A stretch of 64,000 nt of DNA from Pontivivens insulae (GCF_900302495.1 NZ_OMKW01000001.1:992001-1056000); one strand, 5' to 3'; counted from the first letter of the stretch, positions 50,421 to 60,692 are shown. Translations and numbers: made by a program. Notes: generated by a model from the sequence alone, not told the origin.

Positions 50421-51338
50421 ATGACCACCACATCGCAAGATGACGCCAGAGCTGCGCGCAGACCAATCAGGCTGTTTCGCAATCCAATGGCAAAAATCGC
50501 ATCGATCCCGATGATATTAACGGCCCTCGTGGTCTTTGTCGGGGGGACAGCGTGGACCGTCGTCTACTCATTCACAGACTCGCGGCTGTTGCCCCGCCTC
50601 AACTTTGTGGGCCTTGATCAATACGAACGGTTGTGGTCGACGCGCCGTTGGCTGATCTCAATTGAGAACCTTGCGATATACGGCATATGCAGTCTGATCC
50701 TGACGCTGCTGATCGGCTTCACCCTCGCAGCAATGCTCGACCGGAAAATTCGGGGCGAGGCGGTGTTCCGTTCTATCTTCCTCTATCCCTTCGCATTGTC
50801 CTTCGTGGTGACGGGTCTTGCGTGGCAATGGATCCTCAACCCGGATTTCGGCTTGCAGGAAGTCGTGCGCCGCATGGGGTGGGAGGGCTTCACTTTCGAC
50901 CCGCTCAACAATCCCGACATCGTAATGTTCGGCCTGCTCATCGCAGGACTGTGGCAGGGAACAGGCCTGATCATGTGCATCATGCTGGCGGGTCTTCGCG
51001 GAATTGATGAGGACATCTGGAAGGCAGCCAAAGTGGATGGGATCGGCACCGTAAAAACTTACGTCCGCATTATCATTCCGATGATGCGCCCTGTCTTCAT
51101 CACGGCCCTCGTACTGATCGCTTCGGGCATCATCAAACTCTACGATCTGGTTGTCGCGCAAACCAATGGCGGGCCGGGCATCGCGTCAGAGGTTCCGGCA
51201 AAATACGTGATCAACTACATGTTCCGCGCGCAGAATCTTGGGCAGGGGTTTGCGGCATCCACGATGATGCTGGTGTCCGTCATCATCATACTGGTTCCTT
51301 GGGCTTACCTCGAATTCGGAGGCAAGAAACGTGACTGA
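50421..51338 (+). CDS. sugar ABC transporter permease (MalF-type)
   Basis: A 305-residue CUT1 permease with six helices. The EAA loop that contacts the ATPase is read as EDIWKAAKVDGIGTVKTYVRIIIPMMRP. N-terminal 25 residues are polar. It overlaps the next permease gene by 8 bases. Pairs with the MalG-type protein to form the membrane channel. Confidence 0.92.
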   Translation: MTTTSQDDARAARRPIRLFRNPMAKIASIPMILTALVVFVGGTAWTVVYSFTDSRLLPRLNFVGLDQYERLWSTRRWLISIENLAIYGICSLILTLLIGFTLAAMLDRKIRGEAVFRSIFLYPFALSFVVTGLAWQWILNPDFGLQEVVRRMGWEGFTFDPLNNPDIVMFGLLIAGLWQGTGLIMCIMLAGLRGIDEDIWKAAKVDGIGTVKTYVRIIIPMMRPVFITALVLIASGIIKLYDLVVAQTNGGPGIASEVPAKYVINYMFRAQNLGQGFAASTMMLVSVIIILVPWAYLEFGGKKRD

Positions 51339-52227
51339 TCAATCCGTTATCGAGCCGTCCGGCTCTAAACCGAGCAAGCGTTTCTCTCGCGGGAACATCA
51401 TTCTCTACGGCACGCTCATCGTCGTTTCGATGTACTACCTACTCCCGCTTTATGTGATGATCGTAACCTCGCTGAAGGGCATGCCGGAAATCCGCCTGGG
51501 CAATGTGTTCGCCCCCCCGATTGAGATCACATTCGAACCTTGGGTGCGGGCCTGGGCAGAGGCTTGCACAGGTATCAATTGCGATGGCCTTAGCCGCGGG
51601 TTTTGGAATTCCGTAAACATTCTGATCCCCTCTGTCGTGCTCTCCATCGCGATTGCCAGCGTGAACGGCTACGCCTTGGCGCACTGGAAATTCAAAGGGT
51701 CAGAGACGTTTTTTACCATCCTGATCATCGGGGCCTTCATCCCGTATCAGACGATGCTCTACCCCATCGTGATATTGCTCAGAGAGATCGGTTTGATGGG
51801 CGATCTGGCCGGTTTGGTTTTGGTTCACACCGTCTTTGGTATGCCAATTCTGACCCTTCTGTTCCGCAACTACTTCACATCGATCCCTGAGGAACTTTTC
51901 AAGGCCGCGCGTGTGGACGGAGCGGGCTTTTGGGGGATCTATTTCCGGATCATGCTGCCAATGGCGCTGCCCATATTCGTCGTTGCGATCATTCTGCAGG
52001 TGACGGGCATCTGGAACGATTTCCTTTTCGGAGTGATTTACACCAAGCCTGAGACCTATCCGATGACCGTGCAGCTCAACAACATCGTCAATTCGGTACA
52101 GGGTGTGAAGGAATACAACGTCAACATGGCCGCGACACTGCTCACCGGTCTGGTTCCGCTCATCATCTATTTCATCTCCGGTAAGCTGTTCGTGCGCGGC
52201 ATCGCTGCCGGCGCGGTCAAAGGGTAA
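51331..52227 (+). CDS. sugar ABC transporter permease (MalG-type)
   Basis: A 298-residue CUT1 permease, six helices. EAA loop: EELFKAARVDGAGFWGIYFRIMLPMALP. A short insert (TGINCDGLSRGFWNS) contains one Cys pair-like position in the first periplasmic loop. Starts 8 bases inside the upstream gene and ends 4 bases before the ATPase gene. Confidence 0.92.
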   Translation: MTDQSVIEPSGSKPSKRFSRGNIILYGTLIVVSMYYLLPLYVMIVTSLKGMPEIRLGNVFAPPIEITFEPWVRAWAEACTGINCDGLSRGFWNSVNILIPSVVLSIAIASVNGYALAHWKFKGSETFFTILIIGAFIPYQTMLYPIVILLREIGLMGDLAGLVLVHTVFGMPILTLLFRNYFTSIPEELFKAARVDGAGFWGIYFRIMLPMALPIFVVAIILQVTGIWNDFLFGVIYTKPETYPMTVQLNNIVNSVQGVKEYNVNMAATLLTGLVPLIIYFISGKLFVRGIAAGAVKG

Positions 52228-52231
52228 TCCG

Positions 52232-53320
52232 ATGTCCTCTGTCTCCATACGAAATCTCGACCTCAGCTTTGGCGCGGTCGATGTTCTCAAAAACCTGAAT
52301 CTGGAAATTGCAGAAGGGGAGTTTCTGGTCCTGCTCGGGTCATCGGGCTGTGGTAAGTCAACGCTGCTGAACTGTATAGCCGGGTTGATCGACGTATCTG
52401 GCGGTCAGATTCACATCTCTGGCCGCAATGTGACGTGGGAAGAACCCTCGGATCGTGGCATTGGCATGGTCTTCCAATCCTACGCGCTCTATCCGCAGAT
52501 GACGGTCGAGGGAAATCTCAGCTTTGGTCTGAAAAATCAGCGGATGCCAAAGGACCAAATCGCCCAACGCGTCGCCCGTGCGGCAGAGATTCTGCAAATC
52601 GAACCACTTCTAAAGCGGAAGCCCGGCGCTCTGTCTGGCGGTCAACGTCAGCGCGTTGCCATCGGCCGGGCGCTTGTTAGGGAAGCGGATGTCTTTCTGT
52701 TCGACGAACCGCTCTCGAACCTTGATGCAAAGCTGCGAACCGATCTGCGCGTTGAGCTGAAAGCCCTGCACAAACAGCTGAAAAACACCATGATTTACGT
52801 CACGCATGATCAGGTGGAGGCCATGACACTTGCCGATCGTATCGCGATCATGCGTGACGGAAAGATCCAGCAGCTCGACACGCCTTCCGTGATCTACGGA
52901 AAGCCACGCAACAAATACGTTGCTGATTTCATCGGTTCACCTTCGATGAACTTCTTTGAAGGCGATCTGAGCGCAGAGGCAGGTAGCTGCGTCTTCGAAG
53001 GTCCGGATTTCACACTTCCGCTGACATCCTATGAGTTTGAAACCCCTCAGATCGGTCGCCGGAAGGCGTGGCTCGGTCTGCGCCCGGAACACATCGTGAC
53101 AGGTGAAGCGGCGGCAGCCGCCGACCTGTCGGCAGATACTATCGTTGATATTGTTGAGCCGATGGGCTCAGACACGTTGGTTTGGGTGAACTTTGGCGGC
53201 AAGCCAATCCGGGTGCGAACAGATGGGCAAAGCGATCTGGAGCCGGGCGACACATTGCGCATCGGACTTCAATCCGCCCGCGCTTCCATTTTCGATCATC
53301 AATCTGAAGACCGGCTATGA
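52232..53320 (+). CDS. sugar ABC transporter ATP-binding protein (MalK/UgpC-type)
   Basis: A 362-residue ATPase. Walker A GSSGCGKS at residues 36-43, signature LSGGQRQRVAIGRAL, Walker B VFLFDEPLSNLD, switch His in VTHDQVEAMT. The C-terminal 120 residues form the MalK-type OB regulatory domain (KAWLGLRPEHI). It energises the two permeases upstream. This class of ATPase is often shared between several sugar importers. Confidence 0.95.
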   Translation: MSSVSIRNLDLSFGAVDVLKNLNLEIAEGEFLVLLGSSGCGKSTLLNCIAGLIDVSGGQIHISGRNVTWEEPSDRGIGMVFQSYALYPQMTVEGNLSFGLKNQRMPKDQIAQRVARAAEILQIEPLLKRKPGALSGGQRQRVAIGRALVREADVFLFDEPLSNLDAKLRTDLRVELKALHKQLKNTMIYVTHDQVEAMTLADRIAIMRDGKIQQLDTPSVIYGKPRNKYVADFIGSPSMNFFEGDLSAEAGSCVFEGPDFTLPLTSYEFETPQIGRRKAWLGLRPEHIVTGEAAAAADLSADTIVDIVEPMGSDTLVWVNFGGKPIRVRTDGQSDLEPGDTLRIGLQSARASIFDHQSEDRL

Positions 53321-53347
53321 GCACCGGCCAATTCCAGGACAAATAGC

Positions 53348-54112
53348 ATGACTGCATCATTGCAACTCTATTCCATGCGCAATGGCGAGGATTTCGCCAC
53401 TCTGTTGCCAAAGCTACCCGCGCTGGGGATCACGAAAGTCGAAGCCTATGGTGCCGTCTTTGAAGCACCCGACGCGTTCGTTCGTGCAGTAAACGACTCG
53501 GGGTTGGAAATGCCAGGATGCCATATGGGCCTCGACTACATTCAGTCAGACCCCTCAGCAGCTGTTGCAGTGGCGCAGACCCTCGGTGCGAAGCAGGTTT
53601 TCGTGCCCTACCTCGACGCGGCACAGCGACCGACCGACGCGGCGGGCTATGCCGCATTTGCCAAGGAAGTCTTTGCGACCGGTGCCCCATTTCGGGACGC
53701 GGGTATTACTTTCGGTTGGCACAATCATGATTTCGAGCTTCGTGCGTTGGACGATGGCTCGATCCCGCTGGACGTTATGTTTGAAGCGGCACCAGAGCTT
53801 TCCTGGGAGGGGGATCTCGCGTGGGTCATCGTCGGGGGCGGTGATCCACTCACCTACATCAACAAATACAGCGCGCAGCTGGCGGCCATTCACGTGAAGG
53901 ACATTGCGCCGAACGGCGAGAATTTGGACGAGGATGGTTGGGCTGACCTGGGGCAGGGAACTGTGGATTGGACTGCGCTGATCGCTGCGTGTCGCAGGCT
54001 GCCGCAGGAAATCGAATATGTCCTTGAGCACGACAATCCAAGCGATCCGATGCGATATGCGACGACATCGGCCGCCGCCTTTGCCAAGGTTTGGGAGAAC
54101 ACGAATGTCTGA
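53348..54112 (+). CDS. sugar phosphate isomerase/epimerase family TIM barrel (AP endonuclease 2 fold)
   Basis: A 254-residue xylose-isomerase-like TIM barrel. Metal ligand regions are visible: GWHNHDFEL (His/Glu) and HVKDIAP (His/Asp), plus the terminal YVLEHDNPSD (Glu). Families of this fold include IolE, IolI and keto-glycoside-acting enzymes. It lies 27 bases after the ATPase and overlaps the next Gfo/Idh gene by 8 bases. Substrate unknown. Confidence 0.85.
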   Translation: MTASLQLYSMRNGEDFATLLPKLPALGITKVEAYGAVFEAPDAFVRAVNDSGLEMPGCHMGLDYIQSDPSAAVAVAQTLGAKQVFVPYLDAAQRPTDAAGYAAFAKEVFATGAPFRDAGITFGWHNHDFELRALDDGSIPLDVMFEAAPELSWEGDLAWVIVGGGDPLTYINKYSAQLAAIHVKDIAPNGENLDEDGWADLGQGTVDWTALIAACRRLPQEIEYVLEHDNPSDPMRYATTSAAAFAKVWENTNV

Positions 54113-55223
54113 GCTTATCGGTGTTGGCATCATCGGATGCGGGAACATCTCCACTGCATATTTGCGCCTGGCCAGCCTGTTTGCGGGCTACGAAGTGCGT
54201 GCGGTGGCGGATCTCAATATCGAAGCGGCGAAGGCGCAGGCTGAAGCCTTCGATGTTCGGGCGGAGACGGTCGACGATCTGCTCGGCGCTGCGGACATTG
54301 ATCTGATTGTTAACCTGACGATCCCTGCCGCGCACGCGGCGGTCTCGAAAGCCGCGCTTGAAGCTGGCAAGCACGTATACTCGGAGAAACCGTTTGTTCT
54401 GAGCGTCGACGAGGGTGAGGAGCTCGCCAAACTTGCTGCAGCAAATGGTTTGCGAGTGGGTTCCGCCCCAGACACGTTCTTGGGCGCATCCCACCAACTT
54501 GCACGTCATTTGGTCGACAGTGGCCAGATGGGTCGGATCACCTCTGGAACCGCAATGGTCATGAGCCCCGGAATGGAAAGCTGGCATCCAAATCCGGACT
54601 TCTTTTTCCAACCGGGCGCAGGACCAGTCCTTGATATTGGCCCCTACTACATCTGCAATCTTGTTCAGCTGTTGGGGCCTGTTGCGTCCGTCACCGCATT
54701 TACGGGGGCCGCCAGTGACACAAGGACGATTGGAAATGGCCCCCGGCAGGGGGAGACGGTTCCAGTCGAGACGCCGACGACAATCCACGCGGTGCTGCGC
54801 TTTCACAGCGGCGCAATCATCACCTTGATCGGAAGCTGGGATGTTTGGAGTAATGAGCACAATAATATGGAGCTCTATGGTACGGACGGTACGATGTATG
54901 TGCCTGACCCCAATTTCTTCGGCGGGGATCTTCGGATCACAGCTAAGGCGGATGCCGTGGCTACCCCGGCATGGTCACATCCATTTGGCGTTGCGAATGA
55001 TGGTGATCATGCAAATTACCGCGGCGCCGGATTGGCGGACATGGTCCAGGCCATTGCGCAGGGCCGCCCGCATAGATGCTCGCTGGAGTTTTCGCTGCAT
55101 GTGGTTGACGTGATGACCTCAATCTTGCGTGCGGGTGAGACGGGTCAGGTGGAACAGATCAGCACAAGCTGTGACCGGCCGGACGCGCTGACCCCGGACG
55201 CAGCACAGGCCCTGATGGCTTGA
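54105..55223 (+). CDS. Gfo/Idh/MocA family oxidoreductase (copy A)
   Basis: A 372-residue sugar dehydrogenase-type protein. NAD(P) motif GIIGCGNIS at residues 8-16; the catalytic-region block HVYSEKPFVLS carries the conserved EKP Lys; DIGPYYICNLVQLLG is the substrate-side helix. The frame extends upstream but ATG 54105, overlapping the isomerase end, gives the family start. Likely interconverts a hydroxyl and keto group on the imported sugar. Confidence 0.9.
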   Translation: MSELIGVGIIGCGNISTAYLRLASLFAGYEVRAVADLNIEAAKAQAEAFDVRAETVDDLLGAADIDLIVNLTIPAAHAAVSKAALEAGKHVYSEKPFVLSVDEGEELAKLAAANGLRVGSAPDTFLGASHQLARHLVDSGQMGRITSGTAMVMSPGMESWHPNPDFFFQPGAGPVLDIGPYYICNLVQLLGPVASVTAFTGAASDTRTIGNGPRQGETVPVETPTTIHAVLRFHSGAIITLIGSWDVWSNEHNNMELYGTDGTMYVPDPNFFGGDLRITAKADAVATPAWSHPFGVANDGDHANYRGAGLADMVQAIAQGRPHRCSLEFSLHVVDVMTSILRAGETGQVEQISTSCDRPDALTPDAAQALMA

Positions 55224-55248
55224 AGACATAAGACTTGCGGAGGCTCGA

Positions 55249-56310
55249 ATGCCGAATTCCATTAAGGGCCCAGCCCTATTTCTTGCCCAATTTCTTGATG
55301 ACAAAGCGCCGTTTAACTCCCTGCCATCTATCGTGAAATGGGCAGCGGATCTGGGCTACAAGGGTGTACAGATCCCAACTTGGGATACTCGCCTGATGGA
55401 CCTCTCACTTGCCGCGGAAAGTAAGGACTATTGCGACGAACTTGCCGGTTTGTGTGCTGAACATGGTGTCGAGATTACCGAGTTGTCGACACACCTGCAG
55501 GGCCAGTTGGTCGCGGTGAATCCGGTTTATGATGAAGCTTTCGATGCCTTCGCGCCCGAAGAGGTTCGCGGCAACCCAGCGATGCGACAAGCCTGGGCTG
55601 TGGACCAGGTGAAGATGGCGGCCAGGGCGTCGCGCAATCTGGGCCTCGACGGTTCGGTGAGTTTTACCGGCTCACTTGCCTTTCCGTTCCTCTACCCCTG
55701 GCCACAGCGTCCCGCCGGTCTGGTTGAAGAGACGTTTGCAGAACTTGCGCGCCGTTGGCGGCCGATACTTGATGTCTACGATGAAAACGGCGTGGATGTA
55801 GGCTACGAGATCCATCCAGGTGAAGACGTATTTGACGGTGCGACGTTCGAACTCTTCCTGCAGGCACTGGACGGCCACCCAAGGTGCCGCATCAACTATG
55901 ATCCATCGCATTTTCTGTTGCAGCAGCTCGACTACCTCGCCTTCATCGATATTTATCATGAACGGATCAGCGCCTTTCACGTGAAGGATGCAGAGTTCAA
56001 TCCAGACGGACGGCAAGGGGTGTATTCCGGGTATGCGAACTGGACCCAGCGCGCTGGGCGGTTCCGGTCGCTGGGCGACGGTCAGGTCGATTTCCGCGGC
56101 ATATTCTCGCGCCTCGCGACCCATGGGTTCGATGGCTGGGCGGTTCTGGAATGGGAGTGTTGCTTGAAACATCCTGAGCAGGGCGCGGCAGAGGGCGCGC
56201 CTTTCATTGCGGATCATATTATCCGCATGACCGACAAGGCGTTTGACGATTTTGCCGGTGCCCAAACGGATACGGCGCAGTTGCATCGCATGCTGGGTAT
56301 CTCATCATGA
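55249..56310 (+). CDS. sugar phosphate isomerase/epimerase family TIM barrel (second type)
   Basis: A 353-residue protein of the same superfamily as the gene at 53348 but longer and of another branch: KGVQIPTWD near residue 39, YEIHPGEDVFDG (metal Glu/His), NYDPSHF, FHVKDAEF and LEWECCLK. These give a complete metal set. This longer branch is regularly found with Gfo/Idh/MocA and CUT1 genes. ATGA overlap with the next oxidoreductase. Confidence 0.87.
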   Translation: MPNSIKGPALFLAQFLDDKAPFNSLPSIVKWAADLGYKGVQIPTWDTRLMDLSLAAESKDYCDELAGLCAEHGVEITELSTHLQGQLVAVNPVYDEAFDAFAPEEVRGNPAMRQAWAVDQVKMAARASRNLGLDGSVSFTGSLAFPFLYPWPQRPAGLVEETFAELARRWRPILDVYDENGVDVGYEIHPGEDVFDGATFELFLQALDGHPRCRINYDPSHFLLQQLDYLAFIDIYHERISAFHVKDAEFNPDGRQGVYSGYANWTQRAGRFRSLGDGQVDFRGIFSRLATHGFDGWAVLEWECCLKHPEQGAAEGAPFIADHIIRMTDKAFDDFAGAQTDTAQLHRMLGISS

Positions 56311-57419
56311 GACCGATCCGGCTGGGCATGGTTGGTGGCGGCGAAGGTGCCTTCATCGGTGGCGTCCATCGCATGGCGTCGCGTTTGGATGGGCGGTTCA
56401 GTCTTGTGGCCGGCGCGCTGTCCTCGGATGCAGACCGCGCGGCGCGCTCTGCGCTGGCTATCGGCATTTCTGCTGATCGGTCATACAGCAATTTCCACGA
56501 GATGGCGGCGGCTGAAGCCGCGCGCGCCGATGGGATCGAAGCTGTTTCGATCGTGACACCAAATCATCTGCATGGCGAAATTGCGACCGCCTTTCTGACT
56601 GCGGGGATTCATGTAATTTGCGACAAACCGCTGACGGCGACCTTGGCCCAAGCGGAAGCGCTTGCCAAAGTGGCGGAGGGCGCAGATGCGAAGTTCTTTC
56701 TGACCCACAATTACACCGGCTATCCGATGGTCCGTCAGGCACGGCAGATGGTCGAAGATGGGCTGCTTGGACGCCTTCGGATTATTCAGGCGGAGTACCT
56801 CCAGGATTGGTTGAGCGACACGCCGGATCCAGACAATAAGCAGGCGGCATGGCGAACGGACCCGATACAGGCTGGCGGCGGCGCGATAGGCGACATCGGG
56901 ACACATGCTTATAATTTGGCCTGTTTCGTAACTGGAGAGCTGCCGACAGCGCTGTGTGCGACCCTGTCAACATTCGTGCCCGGCCGGCAGGTTGACGACG
57001 ATGCGCGGGTTCAAATGCGTTATGCCAGTGGCGCGCAGGGCCACCTTTGGGCCAGTCAGGTGGCCACGGGAAATGAGAATGCGCTGACTTTGCGCCTTTA
57101 TGGTGAGTTGGCAGGATTGTCGTGGTCACAAGAGGCGCCCAACAGCCTGACCTACACTCCGTTCGGGCAACCTTCGCAGATCATCACACGCGGCGGAGCG
57201 GGCGCGGGCATGGCGGCGGAGGCGGTGACCCGAATTCCCGCGGGTCATCCCGAGGGCTATCTGGATGCCTTTGCTACGCTTTATCGCGAGGCGGCAGATG
57301 CGATTGAGGGACATCCACCTTCAACGCTCATCGGTCTCGATCAAGGCATGGCAGGGGTGCGCTTCATCTCCACCTGTCAGGCGTCGAGCGCTGCTGGTGG
57401 AGCGTGGCGAGAGCTCTAA
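56307..57419 (+). CDS. Gfo/Idh/MocA family oxidoreductase (copy B)
   Basis: A 370-residue oxidoreductase. NAD(P) motif GMVGGGEGAFIG at residues 7-18; ICDKPLTATL carries the DKP catalytic-region Lys; DIGTHAYNLACF is the family's substrate helix. N-terminus GGVHRMASRLDGRF is typical of the subgroup that pairs with the preceding TIM barrel. Last gene of the LacI operon; convergent with the amino acid ABC operon 9 bases away. Confidence 0.9.
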   Translation: MRPIRLGMVGGGEGAFIGGVHRMASRLDGRFSLVAGALSSDADRAARSALAIGISADRSYSNFHEMAAAEAARADGIEAVSIVTPNHLHGEIATAFLTAGIHVICDKPLTATLAQAEALAKVAEGADAKFFLTHNYTGYPMVRQARQMVEDGLLGRLRIIQAEYLQDWLSDTPDPDNKQAAWRTDPIQAGGGAIGDIGTHAYNLACFVTGELPTALCATLSTFVPGRQVDDDARVQMRYASGAQGHLWASQVATGNENALTLRLYGELAGLSWSQEAPNSLTYTPFGQPSQIITRGGAGAGMAAEAVTRIPAGHPEGYLDAFATLYREAADAIEGHPPSTLIGLDQGMAGVRFISTCQASSAAGGAWREL

Positions 57420-57428
57420 ATGGCATGA

Positions 57429-58160
57429 CTAGAGCACGCGCGACAGAAATGCCTTCGTGCGTGCTTCTCGGGGGGCCGTGAATAGCTTCGCTGGTGGCCC
57501 CTGTTCCAGAATGCGGCCAGCGTCCAGAAAACACACTTTGTCAGCTAGCTCGCGAGCGAACCCCATTTCATGGGTCGCGAGTACCATGGTCATGCCTTGC
57601 TGGCGTAGGTCGCGAAGGACATCAAGCACCTCGCCAACGAGTTCCGGATCAAGGGCGCTCGTGATTTCGTCGAACAACATGATCTCTGGCGCCATGGCGA
57701 GCGCGCGGATGATTGCCACGCGTTGCTGTTGTCCACCAGAGAGCTGATCGGGGTAATGATCCATACGGTCGCCCAGCCCGAACCGCTCAAACAACGCTGT
57801 GATCTTCGGCCGGAGTGCATCCCTGGTGTGGCCGTGGACACGACGCGGTGCCAGCATGACGTTCTCTGCGGCTGTCATATGCGGGAACAGGTTGTAGCTT
57901 TGGAACACGATCCCGATCTTTTGACGTACGGGTTGGGCGTCGAGACCCGGTTCCGAGATGTCCGAGCCATCCAGCCAGATTGAGCCGTCATCAATCGGCT
58001 CAAGCAGGTTCATGCAGCGCAGCAGCGTCGACTTGCCAGAGCCAGACGCACCGATGAGGCAGACCATTTCGCCATCGGCGACATCGAGATCGATCCCGTT
58101 GCAGACATCGACATCGCCAAATCGTTTGCGCACACCGCGCAGGGAAAGCTTCGCCATCAT
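57429..58160 (-). CDS. polar amino acid ABC transporter ATP-binding protein
   Basis: A 243-residue GlnQ/HisP-type ATPase. Walker A GASGSGKS near residue 37, signature [15 protein letters not shown], Walker [13 protein letters not shown], switch His in ATHEMGFA. The Walker B Pro is replaced (DEITS, usual DEPTS). ATGA overlap with the permease gene; a second ATG directly follows the first. Final gene of a three-gene importer. Confidence 0.93.
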   Translation of the reverse strand: MMAKLSLRGVRKRFGDVDVCNGIDLDVADGEMVCLIGASGSGKSTLLRCMNLLEPIDDGSIWLDGSDISEPGLDAQPVRQKIGIVFQSYNLFPHMTAAENVMLAPRRVHGHTRDALRPKITALFERFGLGDRMDHYPDQLSGGQQQRVAIIRALAMAPEIMLFDEITSALDPELVGEVLDVLRDLRQQGMTMVLATHEMGFARELADKVCFLDAGRILEQGPPAKLFTAPREARTKAFLSRVL

Positions 58161-59017
58161 CGTCTGGCTCGGTTTTGCTTATTCATCAGATAATCTGCAT
58201 AGCGTGTCGCGGGGATCGTGAGCGCAAGGAAAATCAGCGCAGCCCCGACATAAGGTGTGAAGTTGGCATAGAGTGATTTGTAGACACCCGCTTGACGAAA
58301 AATCTCGACCGGGCCGATGAACGACAACAGCGCCACGTCTTTTTGCAGAGCAATGAACAGGTTCATATTGGCGGGCACGACATTTCGGATGGCTTGGGGC
58401 AGCACGACATATCGCATCGTGTCCCGTTCACTCAGCCCCAAAGAGGCAGCGGCACTGCGTTGAGATTGATGGATCGAGTCGATGCCCGATCTTAAGACCT
58501 CAGCCACGTAGGCTGAATAGACCAGCACCAACGCCAGGGTTCCCCAGATGTAGGGGCTGTTCCATGGTCGCGGCAGCCCAAGGCCAGGAATGCCGAAACC
58601 AATGATGTAGATCACGAGAACGACCGGGAGACCGCGGAACACGTCCGTGTATGCGATCCCGAACAGTCGTAGGGGAAAGAGCGCAGGAGAGCGGGTATCG
58701 CGACACAGCGCTATCGCGAGCCCGACAATTGCGATGAGCGGTGCCGACCACGCAAAGATCGCGACGTTCAGGACAAATGCCTCAAGCAGCCCGGGAAATG
58801 TCGCTGCAAAAACACGCCCGTTGAAGAAGGCGCGCTGGACGCTTTCCCAACCGGGTGCAAGTGGTACGAGAACTACAATTGCGCCAAGGACAGCAAGGGT
58901 TGAGAGCAGTGCAACCCGGTTGGACCGTTTCCGTACGCCCGCTTCGTAGAGTTCGCGGCGCGTTGGCGCGGTCGCTGCATGGGCAACCGCGCTCGGCTTA
59001 TGCGATGTTTCGCTCAT
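58157..59017 (-). CDS. polar amino acid ABC transporter permease
   Basis: A 286-residue HisMQ-type permease. The first 35 residues are a polar cytoplasmic extension, then about five helices. The EAA loop is [27 protein letters not shown] and [19 protein letters not shown] is the family's central helix. One permease gene only, so a homodimer is probable. Starts directly beside the stop of the binding-protein gene. Confidence 0.92.
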   Translation of the reverse strand: MSETSHKPSAVAHAATAPTRRELYEAGVRKRSNRVALLSTLAVLGAIVVLVPLAPGWESVQRAFFNGRVFAATFPGLLEAFVLNVAIFAWSAPLIAIVGLAIALCRDTRSPALFPLRLFGIAYTDVFRGLPVVLVIYIIGFGIPGLGLPRPWNSPYIWGTLALVLVYSAYVAEVLRSGIDSIHQSQRSAAASLGLSERDTMRYVVLPQAIRNVVPANMNLFIALQKDVALLSFIGPVEIFRQAGVYKSLYANFTPYVGAALIFLALTIPATRYADYLMNKQNRARR

Positions 59018-59842
59018 TTATTCGATGACGGGTACGCCGGTTGCATCGGCCAGCCACTGCGCTTCGATTGCGGCCAGTTCGCCACTTTCATTCAGAGCCG
59101 CGATTGCGGCATCCACGCACTCCTTAAGCGGGTTCCCATCCTCCATCAAAAGGCCGAATTGATCGGGCGTCTCAGATTGCTCTGCGGGAAACTGGCCCAA
59201 GAGCGCGCCGCCTTCTACAACCACGGCTGAGAGGTAGAGCGCTGTTGGTAGATCATAGAGCGCGGCGTCGATCTGACCTGCCATGATTGCGGCGTTCACA
59301 TCCGCGTTGTCGTTGTAGAGCAGCGGATCGCTATCGGGTTGGATCACGTCGCTCAGCAGCGGAAGGGCAGTGGTGGTTGCGACTGCGCCCCATTTGAGGT
59401 TGCGCAAACTCTCTAGCGAAGCCTCGGCGCCTGCATCGATCACAGCTTGTGTCGTGAGAACAGCCATCGCAGAGGTGTAATAAGGTGCGCTGAAATCCAC
59501 CATCTCGTCCCGCTCGGGCGTGATGGAGTATTGCTGCATGTTGAAGTCAAAATTCTTCGCTCCGGGCTGGATCGCTTCATCAAAGCTGGTGCGGACCCAG
59601 GTCACGGCATCTGCTGCGAACCCCATCTCTGCGGCGATTGCATAAGCGACTGCGGCTTCAAAACCTTCACCACTTTCAGGATCATCATTCATGACCCAAG
59701 GATAATATGCCGGGTTTCCCGTAGCGATGGTCAGAACACCATCGGTCAGCGTGTTGCCAGTTGCACAGCTCGCGTGACCATCAGCCAATCCGGCAGTGGA
59801 AGTCAGAACAAAGGCCAGGCTTGCAGTCGCGATCGTTTTCAT
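59018..59842 (-). CDS. polar amino acid ABC transporter substrate-binding protein
   Basis: A 274-residue family 3 binding protein. Signal peptide 1-20 (VLTSTAGLADG). LTIATGNPAYYPWVMND and GEGFEAAVAYAIAAEMGF are the ligand-binding blocks; FDFNMQQYSITPERDEMVDFSAPYY is the family signature region. Start 59842 gives the signal peptide; 13 further codons upstream do not. First gene of the operon, divergent from the rhomboid gene with 164 bases between. Confidence 0.9.
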   Translation of the reverse strand: MKTIATASLAFVLTSTAGLADGHASCATGNTLTDGVLTIATGNPAYYPWVMNDDPESGEGFEAAVAYAIAAEMGFAADAVTWVRTSFDEAIQPGAKNFDFNMQQYSITPERDEMVDFSAPYYTSAMAVLTTQAVIDAGAEASLESLRNLKWGAVATTTALPLLSDVIQPDSDPLLYNDNADVNAAIMAGQIDAALYDLPTALYLSAVVVEGGALLGQFPAEQSETPDQFGLLMEDGNPLKECVDAAIAALNESGELAAIEAQWLADATGVPVIE

Positions 59843-60006
59843 GGGGCAATCTCCACTGTTGAGAACTTTGAGGAGGTTCATATGTCCGCTGCTGAATGTC
59901 GAGTCCCGGTCTAAAGTTCACCTGAATTGGCGCGCGTAGATGCTTCAGCGATGGGCGTCGTTCGTTCGATCTTGAACGCCTGCCATATCTCGTTAGCTTC
60001 CATCCG

Positions 60007-60606
60007 ATGATCGGAACCGTACATACCCGCACTGCGCTAAGGCGATTGGGCCTTCTGGGTCTTTTCGTGGCGGTGCTTTGGGGAATTCAGGTTCTGAACT
60101 GGTTATCAGGATACTACCTGAACTTGGCGTTCGGTCTGATCCCGCGGCATGTGTCGGGGCTCGATGGTGTTGTCGGGATGCCTTTGCTGCACGGAAACTT
60201 CGCCCATTTGACCGCGAACACGCCTCCCATTCTTATCATGGGCACGCTGCTGGCCGTAACCGCGACCCGCGCCTTGCGGGAGGTAAATGCTGTGATCGTC
60301 GGGCTGGGCGGCGCGCTTGTCTGGTTATTTGGAAGCTCTGCAATCCATGTCGGTGCATCGGGGCTTATATTTGGCTGGTTTGGCTTTCTGATCGTGCGCG
60401 GTTTCGTGGATCGGTCGGTGGTTACGCTTGTCTCGGCGCTGATTATTGGCCTGCTATATGGCTCCTTTGTATGGGGTGTACTGCCCGGGCAGGTTGGCAT
60501 TTCCTGGGAAGCGCATCTGTTTGGCGCGATTGCGGGTGCCGTCGCGGCGATAGTCATCCGGGTCCATGTTCACGCCCCACGCTTACGTGACGTAGAGCGA
60601 GACTGA
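60007..60606 (+). CDS. rhomboid family intramembrane serine protease
   Basis: A 199-residue membrane protein with six helices. Catalytic Ser118 in GASGLIFGWFG and His170 in WEAHLFGAIAG form the dyad; HGNFAHLTAN supplies the oxyanion-side residues. The compact six-helix form without extra domains is the basic bacterial GlpG-like core. Cleaves membrane proteins in the bilayer. Monocistronic, divergent from the amino acid ABC operon. Target unknown. Confidence 0.92.
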   Translation: MIGTVHTRTALRRLGLLGLFVAVLWGIQVLNWLSGYYLNLAFGLIPRHVSGLDGVVGMPLLHGNFAHLTANTPPILIMGTLLAVTATRALREVNAVIVGLGGALVWLFGSSAIHVGASGLIFGWFGFLIVRGFVDRSVVTLVSALIIGLLYGSFVWGVLPGQVGISWEAHLFGAIAGAVAAIVIRVHVHAPRLRDVERD

Positions 60607-60692
60607 TCAGCCGGCCGCTTTGTAGTGCCTGAGCCCTGATTGATACTTTCCGTCTTGAAATACGGCTGTTAGTTTCGCTCAAAGGAGTGACT

